From Chloroflexota bacterium (GTDB lineage Bacteria > Chloroflexota > Anaerolineae > Anaerolineales > Villigracilaceae): DNA of 64,000 nt. The stretch covers positions 118,055 to 182,054 of the forward strand of contig JAJYLQ010000005.1 in assembly GCA_021787595.1 (NCBI GenBank), read 5' to 3'. A program made the position numbers and the translations under genes. Under the pieces are notes generated by a model. That model searched no databases. It had not been told where the DNA came from and saw nothing but the letters and a program-made list of their open reading frames with translations. Shown here piece by piece: positions 55,459 to 63,852 of the stretch; positions within the stretch are counted from its first letter, which is position 1, and every line of letters starts with the position of its first letter.

Positions 55459-56547
55459 ATGTCCAAAAAAATCCGTTTGCTGTACATGGAAGGCATGTCC
55501 CCGCTTCGTTCGCAGACCGTTTATCACGCTGTTGGGTATGCCATGAAGCAAGACACGCCGAATACCATCATCATGGTCTCGCCGAACGCGCCGTATGTGT
55601 GCATTGGCTATCATCAGGATATGCAAAAAGAAGTTGACCTGGATTATTGTGCGGCAAACGGATTGCCGGTCTATCGTCGGGAGGTCGGAGGCGGCGCGGT
55701 GTTTTTGGATAACGGTCAATTGTTCACGCAGTGGATTTTCCACAAAGAAGATTTGCCCGCGTCGTTGGAGGAACGTTTCAAACTATATATTGATCCGCTT
55801 GTGGCGACGTATCAGGAGTTGGGCATCCATGCAAATCATCGTCCCATCAACGATGTTCACGTCAATGGGAAGAAGATCGGCGGCACAGGCGCGGCGCAGA
55901 TGGGGGTTGCTGAAATTCTGGTTGGCAGTTTGATGTACACCTTCGACAAGAAAACCATGTCGCAGGTGCTGAAAGTTCCTTCGGAGAAAATGCGCGACAA
56001 AATTTTCGAGTCGCTTGAGCAATATATGACCACGATGACTGAGGAACTCGGCTCCACACCGGATCGCGTCATGGTCAAGGATTTGTATTTAAAGAAAGTA
56101 TCGGAGGCGTTGGGCGCCGAAATCTATGAAGGCGAATGGACTCCCGAAGAGGAAGCGATGGCGCAGGAAATTGATGCGCGCTTCGTGTCCGATGAATGGC
56201 TGTATCAAAAAGGACAGCTTCGTCAACAGCAGGGTGTGAAGATTCACCAGGATGTGCAAGTCGTCGAAACAGCGTTCAAGGCACAGGGCGGACTGATCCG
56301 CATCATCGCTCGCCTGCGTGAGGGCCGCATTGACGATGTAACGATCTCGGGCGACTTCACCCTGCTCCCATCCTTTGCATTGGGCGCACTCGAACAATCC
56401 TTGCGCGGGGTAAGTGCAACGCCGGAGACAGTGAAATCGAAGATCGAAGAAGCCTACTATCGTTTGACCATTCAATCGCCGGGTGTCACTCCTGACGATT
56501 TTACAACCGCCATCATGAACGCAGTGGCGCAGCCGCAGTCCGCTTAA
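55459..56547 (+). CDS. lipoate-protein ligase of the sHdr type, sLpl(AB)
   Basis: 362 residues. The catalytic LplA domain has the lipoyl-AMP loop RREVGGGAVF at about residue 72 and the active lysine region NGKKIGGTGAAQ at about 135. The C-terminal third (QQQGVKIHQDVQVV onward) is the LplB-like accessory domain fused on the same chain. This bipartite single-chain form is the dedicated ligase for LbpA in sHdr organisms. The paired radical SAM lipoyl synthases LipS1/LipS2 of the same pathway are not in this window. GAGGTGA precedes the ATG. Confidence 0.88.
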   Translation: MSKKIRLLYMEGMSPLRSQTVYHAVGYAMKQDTPNTIIMVSPNAPYVCIGYHQDMQKEVDLDYCAANGLPVYRREVGGGAVFLDNGQLFTQWIFHKEDLPASLEERFKLYIDPLVATYQELGIHANHRPINDVHVNGKKIGGTGAAQMGVAEILVGSLMYTFDKKTMSQVLKVPSEKMRDKIFESLEQYMTTMTEELGSTPDRVMVKDLYLKKVSEALGAEIYEGEWTPEEEAMAQEIDARFVSDEWLYQKGQLRQQQGVKIHQDVQVVETAFKAQGGLIRIIARLREGRIDDVTISGDFTLLPSFALGALEQSLRGVSATPETVKSKIEEAYYRLTIQSPGVTPDDFTTAIMNAVAQPQSA

Positions 56548-56596
56548 GGCCGCAAAGCGCATCGTGGGGGAGGATACCAACCCGAAATTGCGGCAG

Positions 56597-56635
56597 ATGA
56601 GGGATGGGCTATAATTCGGCCAGCCCATCCCTCAT
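56597..56635 (+). promoter_or_regulatory. 14-base inverted repeat with a TATAAT in the loop, ahead of the aminotransferase gene
   Basis: ATGAGGGATGGGCT (56597-56610) pairs with AGCCCATCCCTCAT (56622-56635). The loop contains TATAAT at 56610-56615, and TTGCGG lies 16 bases before it (56588-56593), so the palindrome overlaps a plausible promoter. It might be an operator, or a hairpin terminating the previous gene; no T-run follows. Confidence 0.5.
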
Positions 56636-56650
56636 TTCGGAGACCGCTGT

Positions 56651-57913
56651 ATGACTCTCGACCTATCCACCATTCGAAGCCAGTTCCCGTCGCTACACAG
56701 ACCTGCCATTTTCTTTGATAATCCCGGCGGCACCCAAATCGCAAAGCAATCGCTGGACCGCATCAGCCAGTACCTGTTGGAGTGCAACGCCAACCACGAA
56801 GGCGCTTTTGCCACCAGTATCGCTTCGGATGCCGTTCTTGATGAGGCACACCACGCCATGGCTGATTTCTACAACGCCGCATCTCCCGAAGAAATCATCT
56901 TTGGCAATAACATGACCACGCTGACCCTGCACATCAGCCGCTCGATCTCGCGGGAATGGAAGGAAGGTGACGAGATCGTGGTCACACGCCTCGATCATGA
57001 CGCCAACGTCACTCCCTGGGTACTGGCCGCGCAGGATCGGGGCGTCAGGGTCAACTGGGTGGATTTCGATGTGGAAGATGGCACATTGAAACTGGACGAC
57101 TTGCAAAAAGCATTGGAACGAAAGCCGCGGCTGTTGGCGGTTGGCTATGCCTCCAATTCGCTTGGGACCATCAATCCAATTGCCGGGATCGTGAAGATGG
57201 CACATGATGCCGGAACGCTGGTTTACATTGACGCAGTTCAATATGCCCCGCACGGCCCGGTTGACGTGCGGAAACTGGACTGCGATTTCCTGATTTCTTC
57301 GAGCTATAAATTCTTTGGCCCCCATTGCGGCATCCTTTATGGAAAACGCGAATTGCTGGAGAAGTTATTCGCTTACAAAGTGCGACCTGCAACAAATAAA
57401 CTGCCGGGCAAGTTCGAGACCGGCACACAAAACCATGAGGGCATCGCAGGCGTATTGGGAGCCATCGAATACTTTGAATGGGTTGGCAAACAGTTCGGCG
57501 ATGAACATCTCGAAGGATTGAGCGAAGAGGACTACTCTGGCCGCCGCCTTGAACTGAAGAAAGCCATGACCGCCATTCGCGCCTACGAATACGAACTCAG
57601 CCGAACGCTTCTTTCCGCCCTGCAAGCCATTCCCGGATTAACGATCTTTGGTCTCACCGATACCCGTCGTCTCGATCAACGCGTGGCGACTTACTCCTTC
57701 CGCATAAGGGACATTCCCCCGCGCAAGGTGGCCGATAAACTCGCCGGGCAGGGGGTCTACGTATGGGATGGGAATTACTACGCCATCAATGTGACCGAGC
57801 GTCTGGGGCTGGAAGATAAAGGCGGCATGGTTCGTGTGGGGGCCGCCCATTACAATACCCTGGAAGAAGTGGAACGGTTGAAGGAAGCCTTGGCGAAAAT
57901 CGGCGATGAATAG
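56651..57913 (+). CDS. class V aminotransferase / cysteine desulfurase-like protein (VC1184 type)
   Basis: 420 residues. PLP-dependent fold type I: FFDNPGGTQI, LDHDANVTPWVLAAQ, IDAVQYAPHGP and the Schiff-base lysine in SSSYKFFGPHCG (about residue 219). It matches the TIGR01976 cysteine desulfurase-like group, which lacks a proven activity. No obvious catalytic Cys loop like that of IscS is seen. It is the last gene of the sulfur cluster by direction, but with its own promoter-like palindrome. It could supply sulfur or be unrelated to sHdr. Confidence 0.88.
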   Translation: MTLDLSTIRSQFPSLHRPAIFFDNPGGTQIAKQSLDRISQYLLECNANHEGAFATSIASDAVLDEAHHAMADFYNAASPEEIIFGNNMTTLTLHISRSISREWKEGDEIVVTRLDHDANVTPWVLAAQDRGVRVNWVDFDVEDGTLKLDDLQKALERKPRLLAVGYASNSLGTINPIAGIVKMAHDAGTLVYIDAVQYAPHGPVDVRKLDCDFLISSSYKFFGPHCGILYGKRELLEKLFAYKVRPATNKLPGKFETGTQNHEGIAGVLGAIEYFEWVGKQFGDEHLEGLSEEDYSGRRLELKKAMTAIRAYEYELSRTLLSALQAIPGLTIFGLTDTRRLDQRVATYSFRIRDIPPRKVADKLAGQGVYVWDGNYYAINVTERLGLEDKGGMVRVGAAHYNTLEEVERLKEALAKIGDE

Positions 57914-58000
57914 ATGGTCTTGTCTTCGCGGATGCCGCTTTCGCGCAGAGCTTCCTCGACCTGGGATGAGATGCTGATGAATCCGCGGCGGCGCAGGAGG
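57908..58000 (-). pseudogene. remnant of a YjbQ-type (UPF0047) gene
   Basis: On the minus strand one frame reads RRRGFISISSQVEEALRESG then IREDKTIY, closely like the N-terminal part of YjbQ/secondary thiamine-phosphate-synthase proteins, and then breaks off at the end of the aminotransferase gene. No start codon in a good context and no remainder of the protein are present. About 30 residues survive. Confidence 0.45.
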
Positions 58001-58009
58001 TTGAACGGA

Positions 58010-58267
58010 TCATGGCGCTTCGTTCTTCTCGACCACGACGGTGGCCTCCGTGACCAGCGCGGCAATCGCGCCGACGGCAGCCAGCTGCGGCGCGATCAAC
58101 GCGCCGACCACGCCGAGAGTCATCGGGATTTCCAAAATGGTTTTTCCATCTTTATCCTTGATGATAACGCGGCGGATGTTGCCTTCGTGAATCAGCTTCT
58201 TGATTTTGGCGAGCAGTTCCTCGCCGTCCACGCGGAATTCTTCGGTGCGAAATTTTTGTTCCGACAT
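58010..58267 (-). CDS. DUF4342 domain protein
   Basis: 85 residues from ATG at 58265-58267 with GAAGGAG six bases upstream. Pattern EEFRVDGEELLAKIKKLIHEGN, then RRVIIKDKDGKTILEIPMT and a C-terminal hydrophobic segment, typical of DUF4342. One probable membrane-associated helix. It starts one base after the stop of the PNPOx-like gene, so the two are co-transcribed. Function unknown. Confidence 0.85.
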   Translation of the reverse strand: MSEQKFRTEEFRVDGEELLAKIKKLIHEGNIRRVIIKDKDGKTILEIPMTLGVVGALIAPQLAAVGAIAALVTEATVVVEKNEAP

Positions 58268-58268
58268 T

Positions 58269-58853
58269 TCATTCTCCTTCGAACCATTTCTTGTCAAGCG
58301 CGGGCCATTCGCCGGACTGGTCGGCGCGCGCTTTCCAGTTTTCCTTGCCGCTCCACGATTCGATGTTGATCTGGTAGACGGATGTGCGCTTGAGTTCCTT
58401 GTCTGTGGCGGGACGGTAATCCCTGCCGGGTTCCATTTTGTCGAAATATTTTGCGATCAATTTATGCAGGGCCTCGCGTTTCTCTTCCGCATCTTCGATG
58501 ATGCCCGCCGTGCCGAAGATCATCACGCTTCGATATTGGAATGAAAATTCGAGCGCGATGTTAGACGGCAGGGCCCTTCCCGTTTCGCTGACTTCCGCGC
58601 AAACGCGCGGATGCCGTTCGATGTTGGTTCGGATGCGTCCGGCGATGTTCGAGTGAAAGATTAAACGGTTCCCGGCTTCGTCGTGGAAAAAGGTCGAGGG
58701 CGTGACGAACGGCTGATCGTCCCAGAGCGAAGCGATGTGGATGATTTGTCCGCGGCGCAGGAGTCCTCGAATCCATTCATCATTGCGTTTGTATTCCTGA
58801 CGGCGCTGATGGGCTGTCGGCTTTTGTCTGTTGAGGCTGTAATCGCGCGGCAT
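58269..58853 (-). CDS. pyridoxamine 5'-phosphate oxidase-like flavin protein
   Basis: 194 residues from ATG at 58851-58853 (GGAGAG eight bases ahead). Split-barrel FMN-binding fold: LLRRGQIIHIASLWDDQPFV, RLIFHSNIAGRIRTNIERHP, CAEVSE and SFQYRSVMIFGTAGII. This is the general pyridoxamine-oxidase/FMN-binding family (also like nitroimidazole-resistance proteins), probably an F420 or FMN reductase rather than PdxH. Substrate unknown. Confidence 0.87.
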   Translation of the reverse strand: MPRDYSLNRQKPTAHQRRQEYKRNDEWIRGLLRRGQIIHIASLWDDQPFVTPSTFFHDEAGNRLIFHSNIAGRIRTNIERHPRVCAEVSETGRALPSNIALEFSFQYRSVMIFGTAGIIEDAEEKREALHKLIAKYFDKMEPGRDYRPATDKELKRTSVYQINIESWSGKENWKARADQSGEWPALDKKWFEGE

Positions 58854-58921
58854 GAAATTGATCTCTCCATTTTTTAAATTCGTGCGGCGGCTGAACAAAA
58901 TGAGTCGTTATCCTCCAAACC

Positions 58922-59512
58922 TTATCGGTCATCCACCAGCAGGTGTTTGTACCATTTCCACTGGATGAACGCGCCCATCCCGAACGAAAGGAAAATTGTA
59001 AGCCAGCCCCACCAGATCACATCGGTAAACGCAAACAACAAAAAATAAACCGCCGCGGCAGTGGTCAGCGCGCCGAGCAGAGAAACTTCGAGCGCGATGA
59101 GATTGGCGATGCTGTATGCCTTGTCGGTGGGCGGAATGGTCTGCCCGCGCCATTTGAACGCGGGTTCGATATGCGGGTAATGTTTGACGTAATAATCCTT
59201 CAATTGATTCATGGCTTCGATCGATTCGTGCCATGCAGCGCGCAGGCGCGCCAGCTGTGCGCTGGTCAGTCCGCCCAGAATCGTCAGGACAAGGAATAAA
59301 ATCGAGAAGGCAATCGAAACGCCTTTCAAATTATCCTTGGCAAACTGCGTGCCCAAAATGGCGGCCACGATGGAACCGACCGAAACGAAATAGAACGAAG
59401 CGACGCGCGAACGGTCCTCGTTGGCCTGGCTGGCGGTCGCGGCAATGTACTCGTATTCGACGATCAGGATGTCGTCCGGGATGAGTGCCGGATTGGCCTT
59501 TGATTTCGGCAT
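58922..59512 (-). CDS. hypothetical membrane protein
   Basis: 196 residues from ATG at 59510-59512 with GGAGG six bases ahead. Four hydrophobic helices (about 40-60, 65-85, 140-165 and 170-190), with a charged middle (LRAAWHESIEAMNQLKDYYV). Soluble N-terminal 35 residues. I do not recognise a family; it resembles uncharacterised proteins with a four-helix membrane core. It may share a message with the two genes downstream. Confidence 0.75.
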   Translation of the reverse strand: MPKSKANPALIPDDILIVEYEYIAATASQANEDRSRVASFYFVSVGSIVAAILGTQFAKDNLKGVSIAFSILFLVLTILGGLTSAQLARLRAAWHESIEAMNQLKDYYVKHYPHIEPAFKWRGQTIPPTDKAYSIANLIALEVSLLGALTTAAAVYFLLFAFTDVIWWGWLTIFLSFGMGAFIQWKWYKHLLVDDR

Positions 59513-59551
59513 ATTGTCCTCCGTCTTGATGGTGCGATTATATCTTGAAGA

Positions 59552-59576
59552 AAAGCCTCCCGGCACGGGAGGCTTT
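59552..59576 (-). terminator. factor-independent terminator after the aminopeptidase gene
   Basis: AAAGCCTCCCG, loop, CGGGAGGCTTT with a TTTTCTTC tail on the minus strand. Eleven-base perfect stem, placed 18 bases past the M29 stop. Confidence 0.85.
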
Positions 59577-59593
59577 GAGCTGGCCGTAATCTT

Positions 59594-60856
59594 CTAAACT
59601 TTGAATGCCCATTCGCCTTGGCGCATCACTGGCTCGGCGGTTCCATCTTCCCGGATTCCGTCTATGTCTGTTTTGGGGGAACCGACCATAAAGTCAACAT
59701 GCGCCATGCTGGCATTGCCGCCGTTTTTCACAAATTCCTCCTCGGACATTGCTTCGCCGCCTTCCAGCGTGAAGCGATAGGCATGTCCAATGGCGAGGTG
59801 ACAGGATGCGTTTTCATCGAACAGCGTATTGTAGAAAAGATGTCCGCTTTTGGCAATCGGCGAACTGACGGGGACGAGCGCCGCCTCGCCCAGGTGTTTT
59901 GTGCCTTCGTCCGTTTCGATTAATTTCTTGAGAGTCTTTTCGCCTTTCTTCGCGCTGACTTTTACGATGCGTCCCTTCTCAAACGTCACGCTGAAGTTCT
60001 CGATCAACGATCCGCTGTAACTGAGCGGCAACGTCGCGGTGACGGTTCCATCCGCGCGGGAACGGTCCGGCAGGGTGAAGATTTCCTCGGTGGGAAGATT
60101 CGGGATGAAGTCCACGCCGTTCGCGGCCGGACTGCCAGCCGTGATCCATTTATGGCCGCGCGGCAGGCCGAGGGTCAGGTCGGTGCCGGGAGCCTTGTAA
60201 TGCAGGGCAGCGAATTGTCTGGTTTGCATGTAATCGGCGCGCAGCCTCAACTTGCGCGCATGTTCCTTCCACGCCCGAACGGGATTCGGCTGATCCGCGC
60301 GCGTGGCTCTGAAGATCTCGCTCCATAATTTCGCCTCGGCTTTGTCCGCAGACAGTTTTGGAAAAACCTTCCTGGCCCACTGCGGGCCTGCCGATGCGGC
60401 CACACACCAGTTTACTTCGTTGTTGCTGAGCGCTTCCCCCACGGCCTTGAAATTCTCCAGGTGCGCCTTTTGCCATAATGCCACCGCATCGGGATTCAAA
60501 TCGCTGAGCAGGTTGGGATTTTCACCGACGATGGAAAGAAACGCGTCGCCTCTTTCGATGAAATCCATCGCCCCGGCGATATGCCATTTGGAATACTCTG
60601 ACAGCGAATCGCGCGCTGCGTTCTGCAAGCGGATGCGGATCAGCTCTTCGTCGCCCCAGATGACGTCCACGTAACGCGCTCCCGCCGCGTAGGCGCTGCG
60701 GGCCACTTCATGCACGAGCGGCGCGGCGTGGACTAAAACGCCGCGTGTCCGCGAATTGACAATAATCAATCGCTGTCCCTTTCGCAGGTTCAGCCCGACT
60801 TTGACGATGACGTCGGCATATTTTTTCAGGAGCTGCTGATGTTTGGCGGGAGCCAT
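59594..60856 (-). CDS. aminopeptidase, family M29 (AmpS/thermophilic type)
   Basis: 420 residues, the usual length. Metalloexopeptidase removing N-terminal residues from peptides in the cytosol. Conserved parts: DVIVKVGLNLRKGQRLIIV, AAGARYVDVIWGDEELIR, FLSIVGENPNLLSDLN, FNTLFDENASCHLAIG-like (NTLFDENASCHLAIGHAY) and the C-terminal HVDFMVGSPKTDIDG. Complete. Transcribed alone on the minus strand and followed by a terminator. Confidence 0.92.
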   Translation of the reverse strand: MAPAKHQQLLKKYADVIVKVGLNLRKGQRLIIVNSRTRGVLVHAAPLVHEVARSAYAAGARYVDVIWGDEELIRIRLQNAARDSLSEYSKWHIAGAMDFIERGDAFLSIVGENPNLLSDLNPDAVALWQKAHLENFKAVGEALSNNEVNWCVAASAGPQWARKVFPKLSADKAEAKLWSEIFRATRADQPNPVRAWKEHARKLRLRADYMQTRQFAALHYKAPGTDLTLGLPRGHKWITAGSPAANGVDFIPNLPTEEIFTLPDRSRADGTVTATLPLSYSGSLIENFSVTFEKGRIVKVSAKKGEKTLKKLIETDEGTKHLGEAALVPVSSPIAKSGHLFYNTLFDENASCHLAIGHAYRFTLEGGEAMSEEEFVKNGGNASMAHVDFMVGSPKTDIDGIREDGTAEPVMRQGEWAFKV

Positions 60857-61002
60857 ACCCGATAACCTCGATTTTGACTTATGGTGAAACCCGGCTTCAT
60901 TTTACAACAATTGTCACTCGAAAGCAGGATGTTGTTGAGTGTCTTTTTTAGTCCAAGGTGTTATATACTTTGGCAATATTATTTCCGTCCCCGGAGGGCA
61001 CT

Positions 61003-62133
61003 GTGGTTTCCATTGAAAAAATCGATACCAGCAACAAGCAGCAAGCCAGGAAATTTGTCCAGTTCTATTATGATCTTTACAAGGACTGCCCGCAATTTGT
61101 TCCTCCGCTTTTCAACGATGCTTATCTCCCGCTGAATCGTAAAAAGCATCCCTTTTTCGAACATTCCGATGCGGATTTTTTCATTGCGGTTCGCGACGGA
61201 AAAGTGGTTGGGCGTATTTGCGCGGCGGATAACCGGCCTTTCAACGCATATCACAAGACCCAAAAGGCGCACTTCTACGCGTTCGATACCATCAACGATC
61301 TCGAAGTTGCGAAGGCGCTTTTCGACGCGGCGTTCGATTGGTCCCGCGCCCGCGGCCTCGACACGATGATCGGCCCGAAGGGTCTCTCTCCGTTCGATGG
61401 CTACGGCATTCAGATCGAAGGTTTCCAGCATCGTCAGATGATGACAATGATGAATTACAACTACGATTATTATCCCAGGCTTATGGAAGCGCTGGGCTTC
61501 GAGAAGGAAGTGGATTTCGTCTCATGCTATCTTCCCGCCGAGGCATTCAGAATTCCAGAGCGCGTCGAACGCATCGCCGAGCACGTGATGGAACGCGGCA
61601 ATTTATGGGTAAAGAAATTCAAGAGCAAGCAGGAATTGATCAAGTGGGCGCCGCGCATTGGCGAAACCTACAACAAAACTTTTATCCATAACTGGGAATA
61701 TTATCCGTTCTCGCAGGGCGATATTAAATATGCCGTTGACAATGTGTTCCTCGTTGCTGACCATCGCCTGATCAAAATCATCATGCACGGCGATGATATC
61801 GTCGGCTTCCTGTTCGCATTTCCGGATGTGTCAGCGGCCTTTCAGCGTGCCAAGGGTCATTTGAATCCCATCAGCCTGATTGACTTGCTGCTCGAAATGA
61901 AGCGTACAAAGACGATCTCTGGAAATGGCATGGGCGTGCTGCCGGAATTTCAGGGCACGGGCGGCAATGCCCTGCTCTATTATGAAATGGGAAAAACGGT
62001 GCTTGGCTTCAACCAGTTCGAACATGTCGAGATGACGCAGGTGGCCGAGACTACGCGCCAGATGCGCGCGGACTTGAAGAATCTCAACGGCGTGGAATAT
62101 AAGAATCACCGCGTATATCGAAAAAGTTTTTGA
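61003..62133 (+). CDS. GNAT-like acetyltransferase family protein
   Basis: 376 residues from GTG at 61003, chosen for CGGAGGG six bases upstream; an ATG at 60958 would put the ribosome site inside the coding region. The N-terminal half holds FVQFYYDLYKDCPQFVPPL and IAVRDGKVVGRICAADNR, a GNAT core strand. The central MIGPKGLSPFDGYGIQIEGF and the C-terminal NGMGVLPEFQGTGGNALLYY (acetyl-CoA loop) complete the fold. Members often annotated only as hypothetical. Substrate unknown. Downstream is a strong palindrome. Confidence 0.85.
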   Translation: MVSIEKIDTSNKQQARKFVQFYYDLYKDCPQFVPPLFNDAYLPLNRKKHPFFEHSDADFFIAVRDGKVVGRICAADNRPFNAYHKTQKAHFYAFDTINDLEVAKALFDAAFDWSRARGLDTMIGPKGLSPFDGYGIQIEGFQHRQMMTMMNYNYDYYPRLMEALGFEKEVDFVSCYLPAEAFRIPERVERIAEHVMERGNLWVKKFKSKQELIKWAPRIGETYNKTFIHNWEYYPFSQGDIKYAVDNVFLVADHRLIKIIMHGDDIVGFLFAFPDVSAAFQRAKGHLNPISLIDLLLEMKRTKTISGNGMGVLPEFQGTGGNALLYYEMGKTVLGFNQFEHVEMTQVAETTRQMRADLKNLNGVEYKNHRVYRKSF

Positions 62134-62136
62134 AAC

Positions 62137-62181
62137 ATGTCAGTGCGAGGACGCGTAGTAATAGCGTCCTCGCACTGACAT
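62137..62181. repeat. ATGTCAGTGCGAGGACGC inverted repeat (family A relative, copy 8)
   Basis: ATGTCAGTGCGAGGACGC and GCGTCCTCGCACTGACAT around a nine-base loop: an 18-base perfect stem, starting four bases after the acetyltransferase stop. Likely acts as a 3' end for that transcript. Confidence 0.9.
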
Positions 62182-62271
62182 CTAATTTGTGCAATCTGCG
62201 TCATCTGCGGATTAATTTTTTTCGATGGAAGAACAAAGCCGCTTCATTCCTGACTCAAAGCGGATCGCCGT

Positions 62272-63852
62272 TTAATTTGCTCTTTTAAATCTTCGAGCGA
62301 CCCCGTTATATAAGGCAAATAGTTCCGGGACTTTCATTGCCCAAATCGCCAGCGCGTAAACCAACCCGCCGAGTGCAACGCCGCCTACTCCAATAATCCA
62401 AACCGAACCTTGTGCGCGCATCCAAAGTAAAAGGATGAAACTCATTGCCAGCGTACCGAGCGCAGATTGAGCAAAGCCGCGCAGGATGTTCATTCCATCC
62501 ATGCCCTTCAATCGGCGGCGCATCAGGATGAATAGCGCTGTCATTTCGAGCGCGGTCGCTGATGAATTAGCCAGCGCGAGTCCGCCGTGGGGCATCCAGC
62601 CGAGACTCGTAAACCATGCTGAGAAGGCAAAACTGAAAACGACATTGAGGCTCATGGCTACCGCGCCGACGATCACGGGCGTTTTGGTGTCATGCACGGC
62701 ATAGAACGCGCGCGAGAGAATCTCGACCAGCGAATGTCCGACGAGGCCAACCGTGTACCACAACAAGGCCCACGCCACGAGGTCGGTCGAATGAGCATCG
62801 AACTCGCCGCGCTGGAAAAGTAAAACCACAATGGGTCGTCGAAGCAGGATCAGACCAAGCGTTGCGGGCAGGGACAGGAGGATGACGCCGCGCAAAGTCG
62901 CAGCCAATGAGGATCGCATTTCGTCGAGACGACCACGCGCAAACTGTTCTGAAAATGTCGGAAGCGCGGCAATGGCGATGGCTTGCGCGATGGCCACTTC
63001 GGGCATGGTCATGACCGCGAATCCAAGTTTGATGGCAGAGAGCGATCCGACAGGTTGGGCAGTGGCGATGATGACGTTCACAATGAAGTTCAGTTGTACG
63101 ACCGCCACGCCAACGACGCGCGGCCCCATCAAAGTGATTACTTCGCGCACCGCTGGATTGTTCATTCCAAGCGTGAAGGAAAAACTCCGCTCATGCAAAC
63201 GGAACAGGTCTGGCGCTTGAATGAGCAAATGAAGAAAAGCTCCAAGCACTCCGCCCCAGGCTAGCCCGTAAATCCCAATGTACGGAACGAAGAACAAGAC
63301 CCCAATAATGTAACCGACCCACAACATGCTCGGAGCGAGGGCGGGAAGCAGAAAGCGCTGATGCGCGTTGATCACACCCATCAAGATTCCACTGACACCG
63401 AAGACTGTCGGCGCGATGAGCATGATCCGCAAAAGGGAGGCGGTCAGGATTTGCTGATCGAGTGAAAAATCAGGAGCCAGGATGAATTTGACGATCTGAA
63501 GCGAGAAGACCTCGGACAAAATGCTGGCGGCAATTAATATCAGGATAACCAGGTTGATGATGGATGAGGCCAATTTCCACGCGCCGCGATGATCGCCCTT
63601 GGTTAGGAATCCTGTAAAGGCCGGGATGAAGGCCGATGCCAATGCGCCGCCTGCGATCAGGGTGAAGATCACGTCGGGAAAAGTCGAAGCAGCATTGAAC
63701 GCGTCCAGTTCGCTGCCTGTGCCGAAGGCGCGCGAGATCAAAATCTGCCGCACCAAGCCGACCACGTTGCTCAGTACGAACGCAAACATTACCGTCCCGG
63801 CAGCGCGGGCGATCTGACGATTGGCCGATGAAGCTGTTTGGATTTCGGTCAT
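62272..63852 (-). CDS. murJ: lipid II flippase MurJ
   Basis: 526 residues of the MOP superfamily with about 14 helices. Flips lipid II for peptidoglycan synthesis. Conserved beginning VLSNVVGLVRQILISRAFGT and ELDAFNAASTFPDVIF, with functional arginine-bearing AFIPAFTGFL and internal LLQRGEFDAHS-like LLFQRGEFDAHST. Presence of MurJ argues that the organism makes peptidoglycan. The start has no strong ribosome site. Last feature in the window; the remaining 148 bases show repeat-like sequence only. Confidence 0.93.
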   Translation of the reverse strand: MTEIQTASSANRQIARAAGTVMFAFVLSNVVGLVRQILISRAFGTGSELDAFNAASTFPDVIFTLIAGGALASAFIPAFTGFLTKGDHRGAWKLASSIINLVILILIAASILSEVFSLQIVKFILAPDFSLDQQILTASLLRIMLIAPTVFGVSGILMGVINAHQRFLLPALAPSMLWVGYIIGVLFFVPYIGIYGLAWGGVLGAFLHLLIQAPDLFRLHERSFSFTLGMNNPAVREVITLMGPRVVGVAVVQLNFIVNVIIATAQPVGSLSAIKLGFAVMTMPEVAIAQAIAIAALPTFSEQFARGRLDEMRSSLAATLRGVILLSLPATLGLILLRRPIVVLLFQRGEFDAHSTDLVAWALLWYTVGLVGHSLVEILSRAFYAVHDTKTPVIVGAVAMSLNVVFSFAFSAWFTSLGWMPHGGLALANSSATALEMTALFILMRRRLKGMDGMNILRGFAQSALGTLAMSFILLLWMRAQGSVWIIGVGGVALGGLVYALAIWAMKVPELFALYNGVARRFKRAN

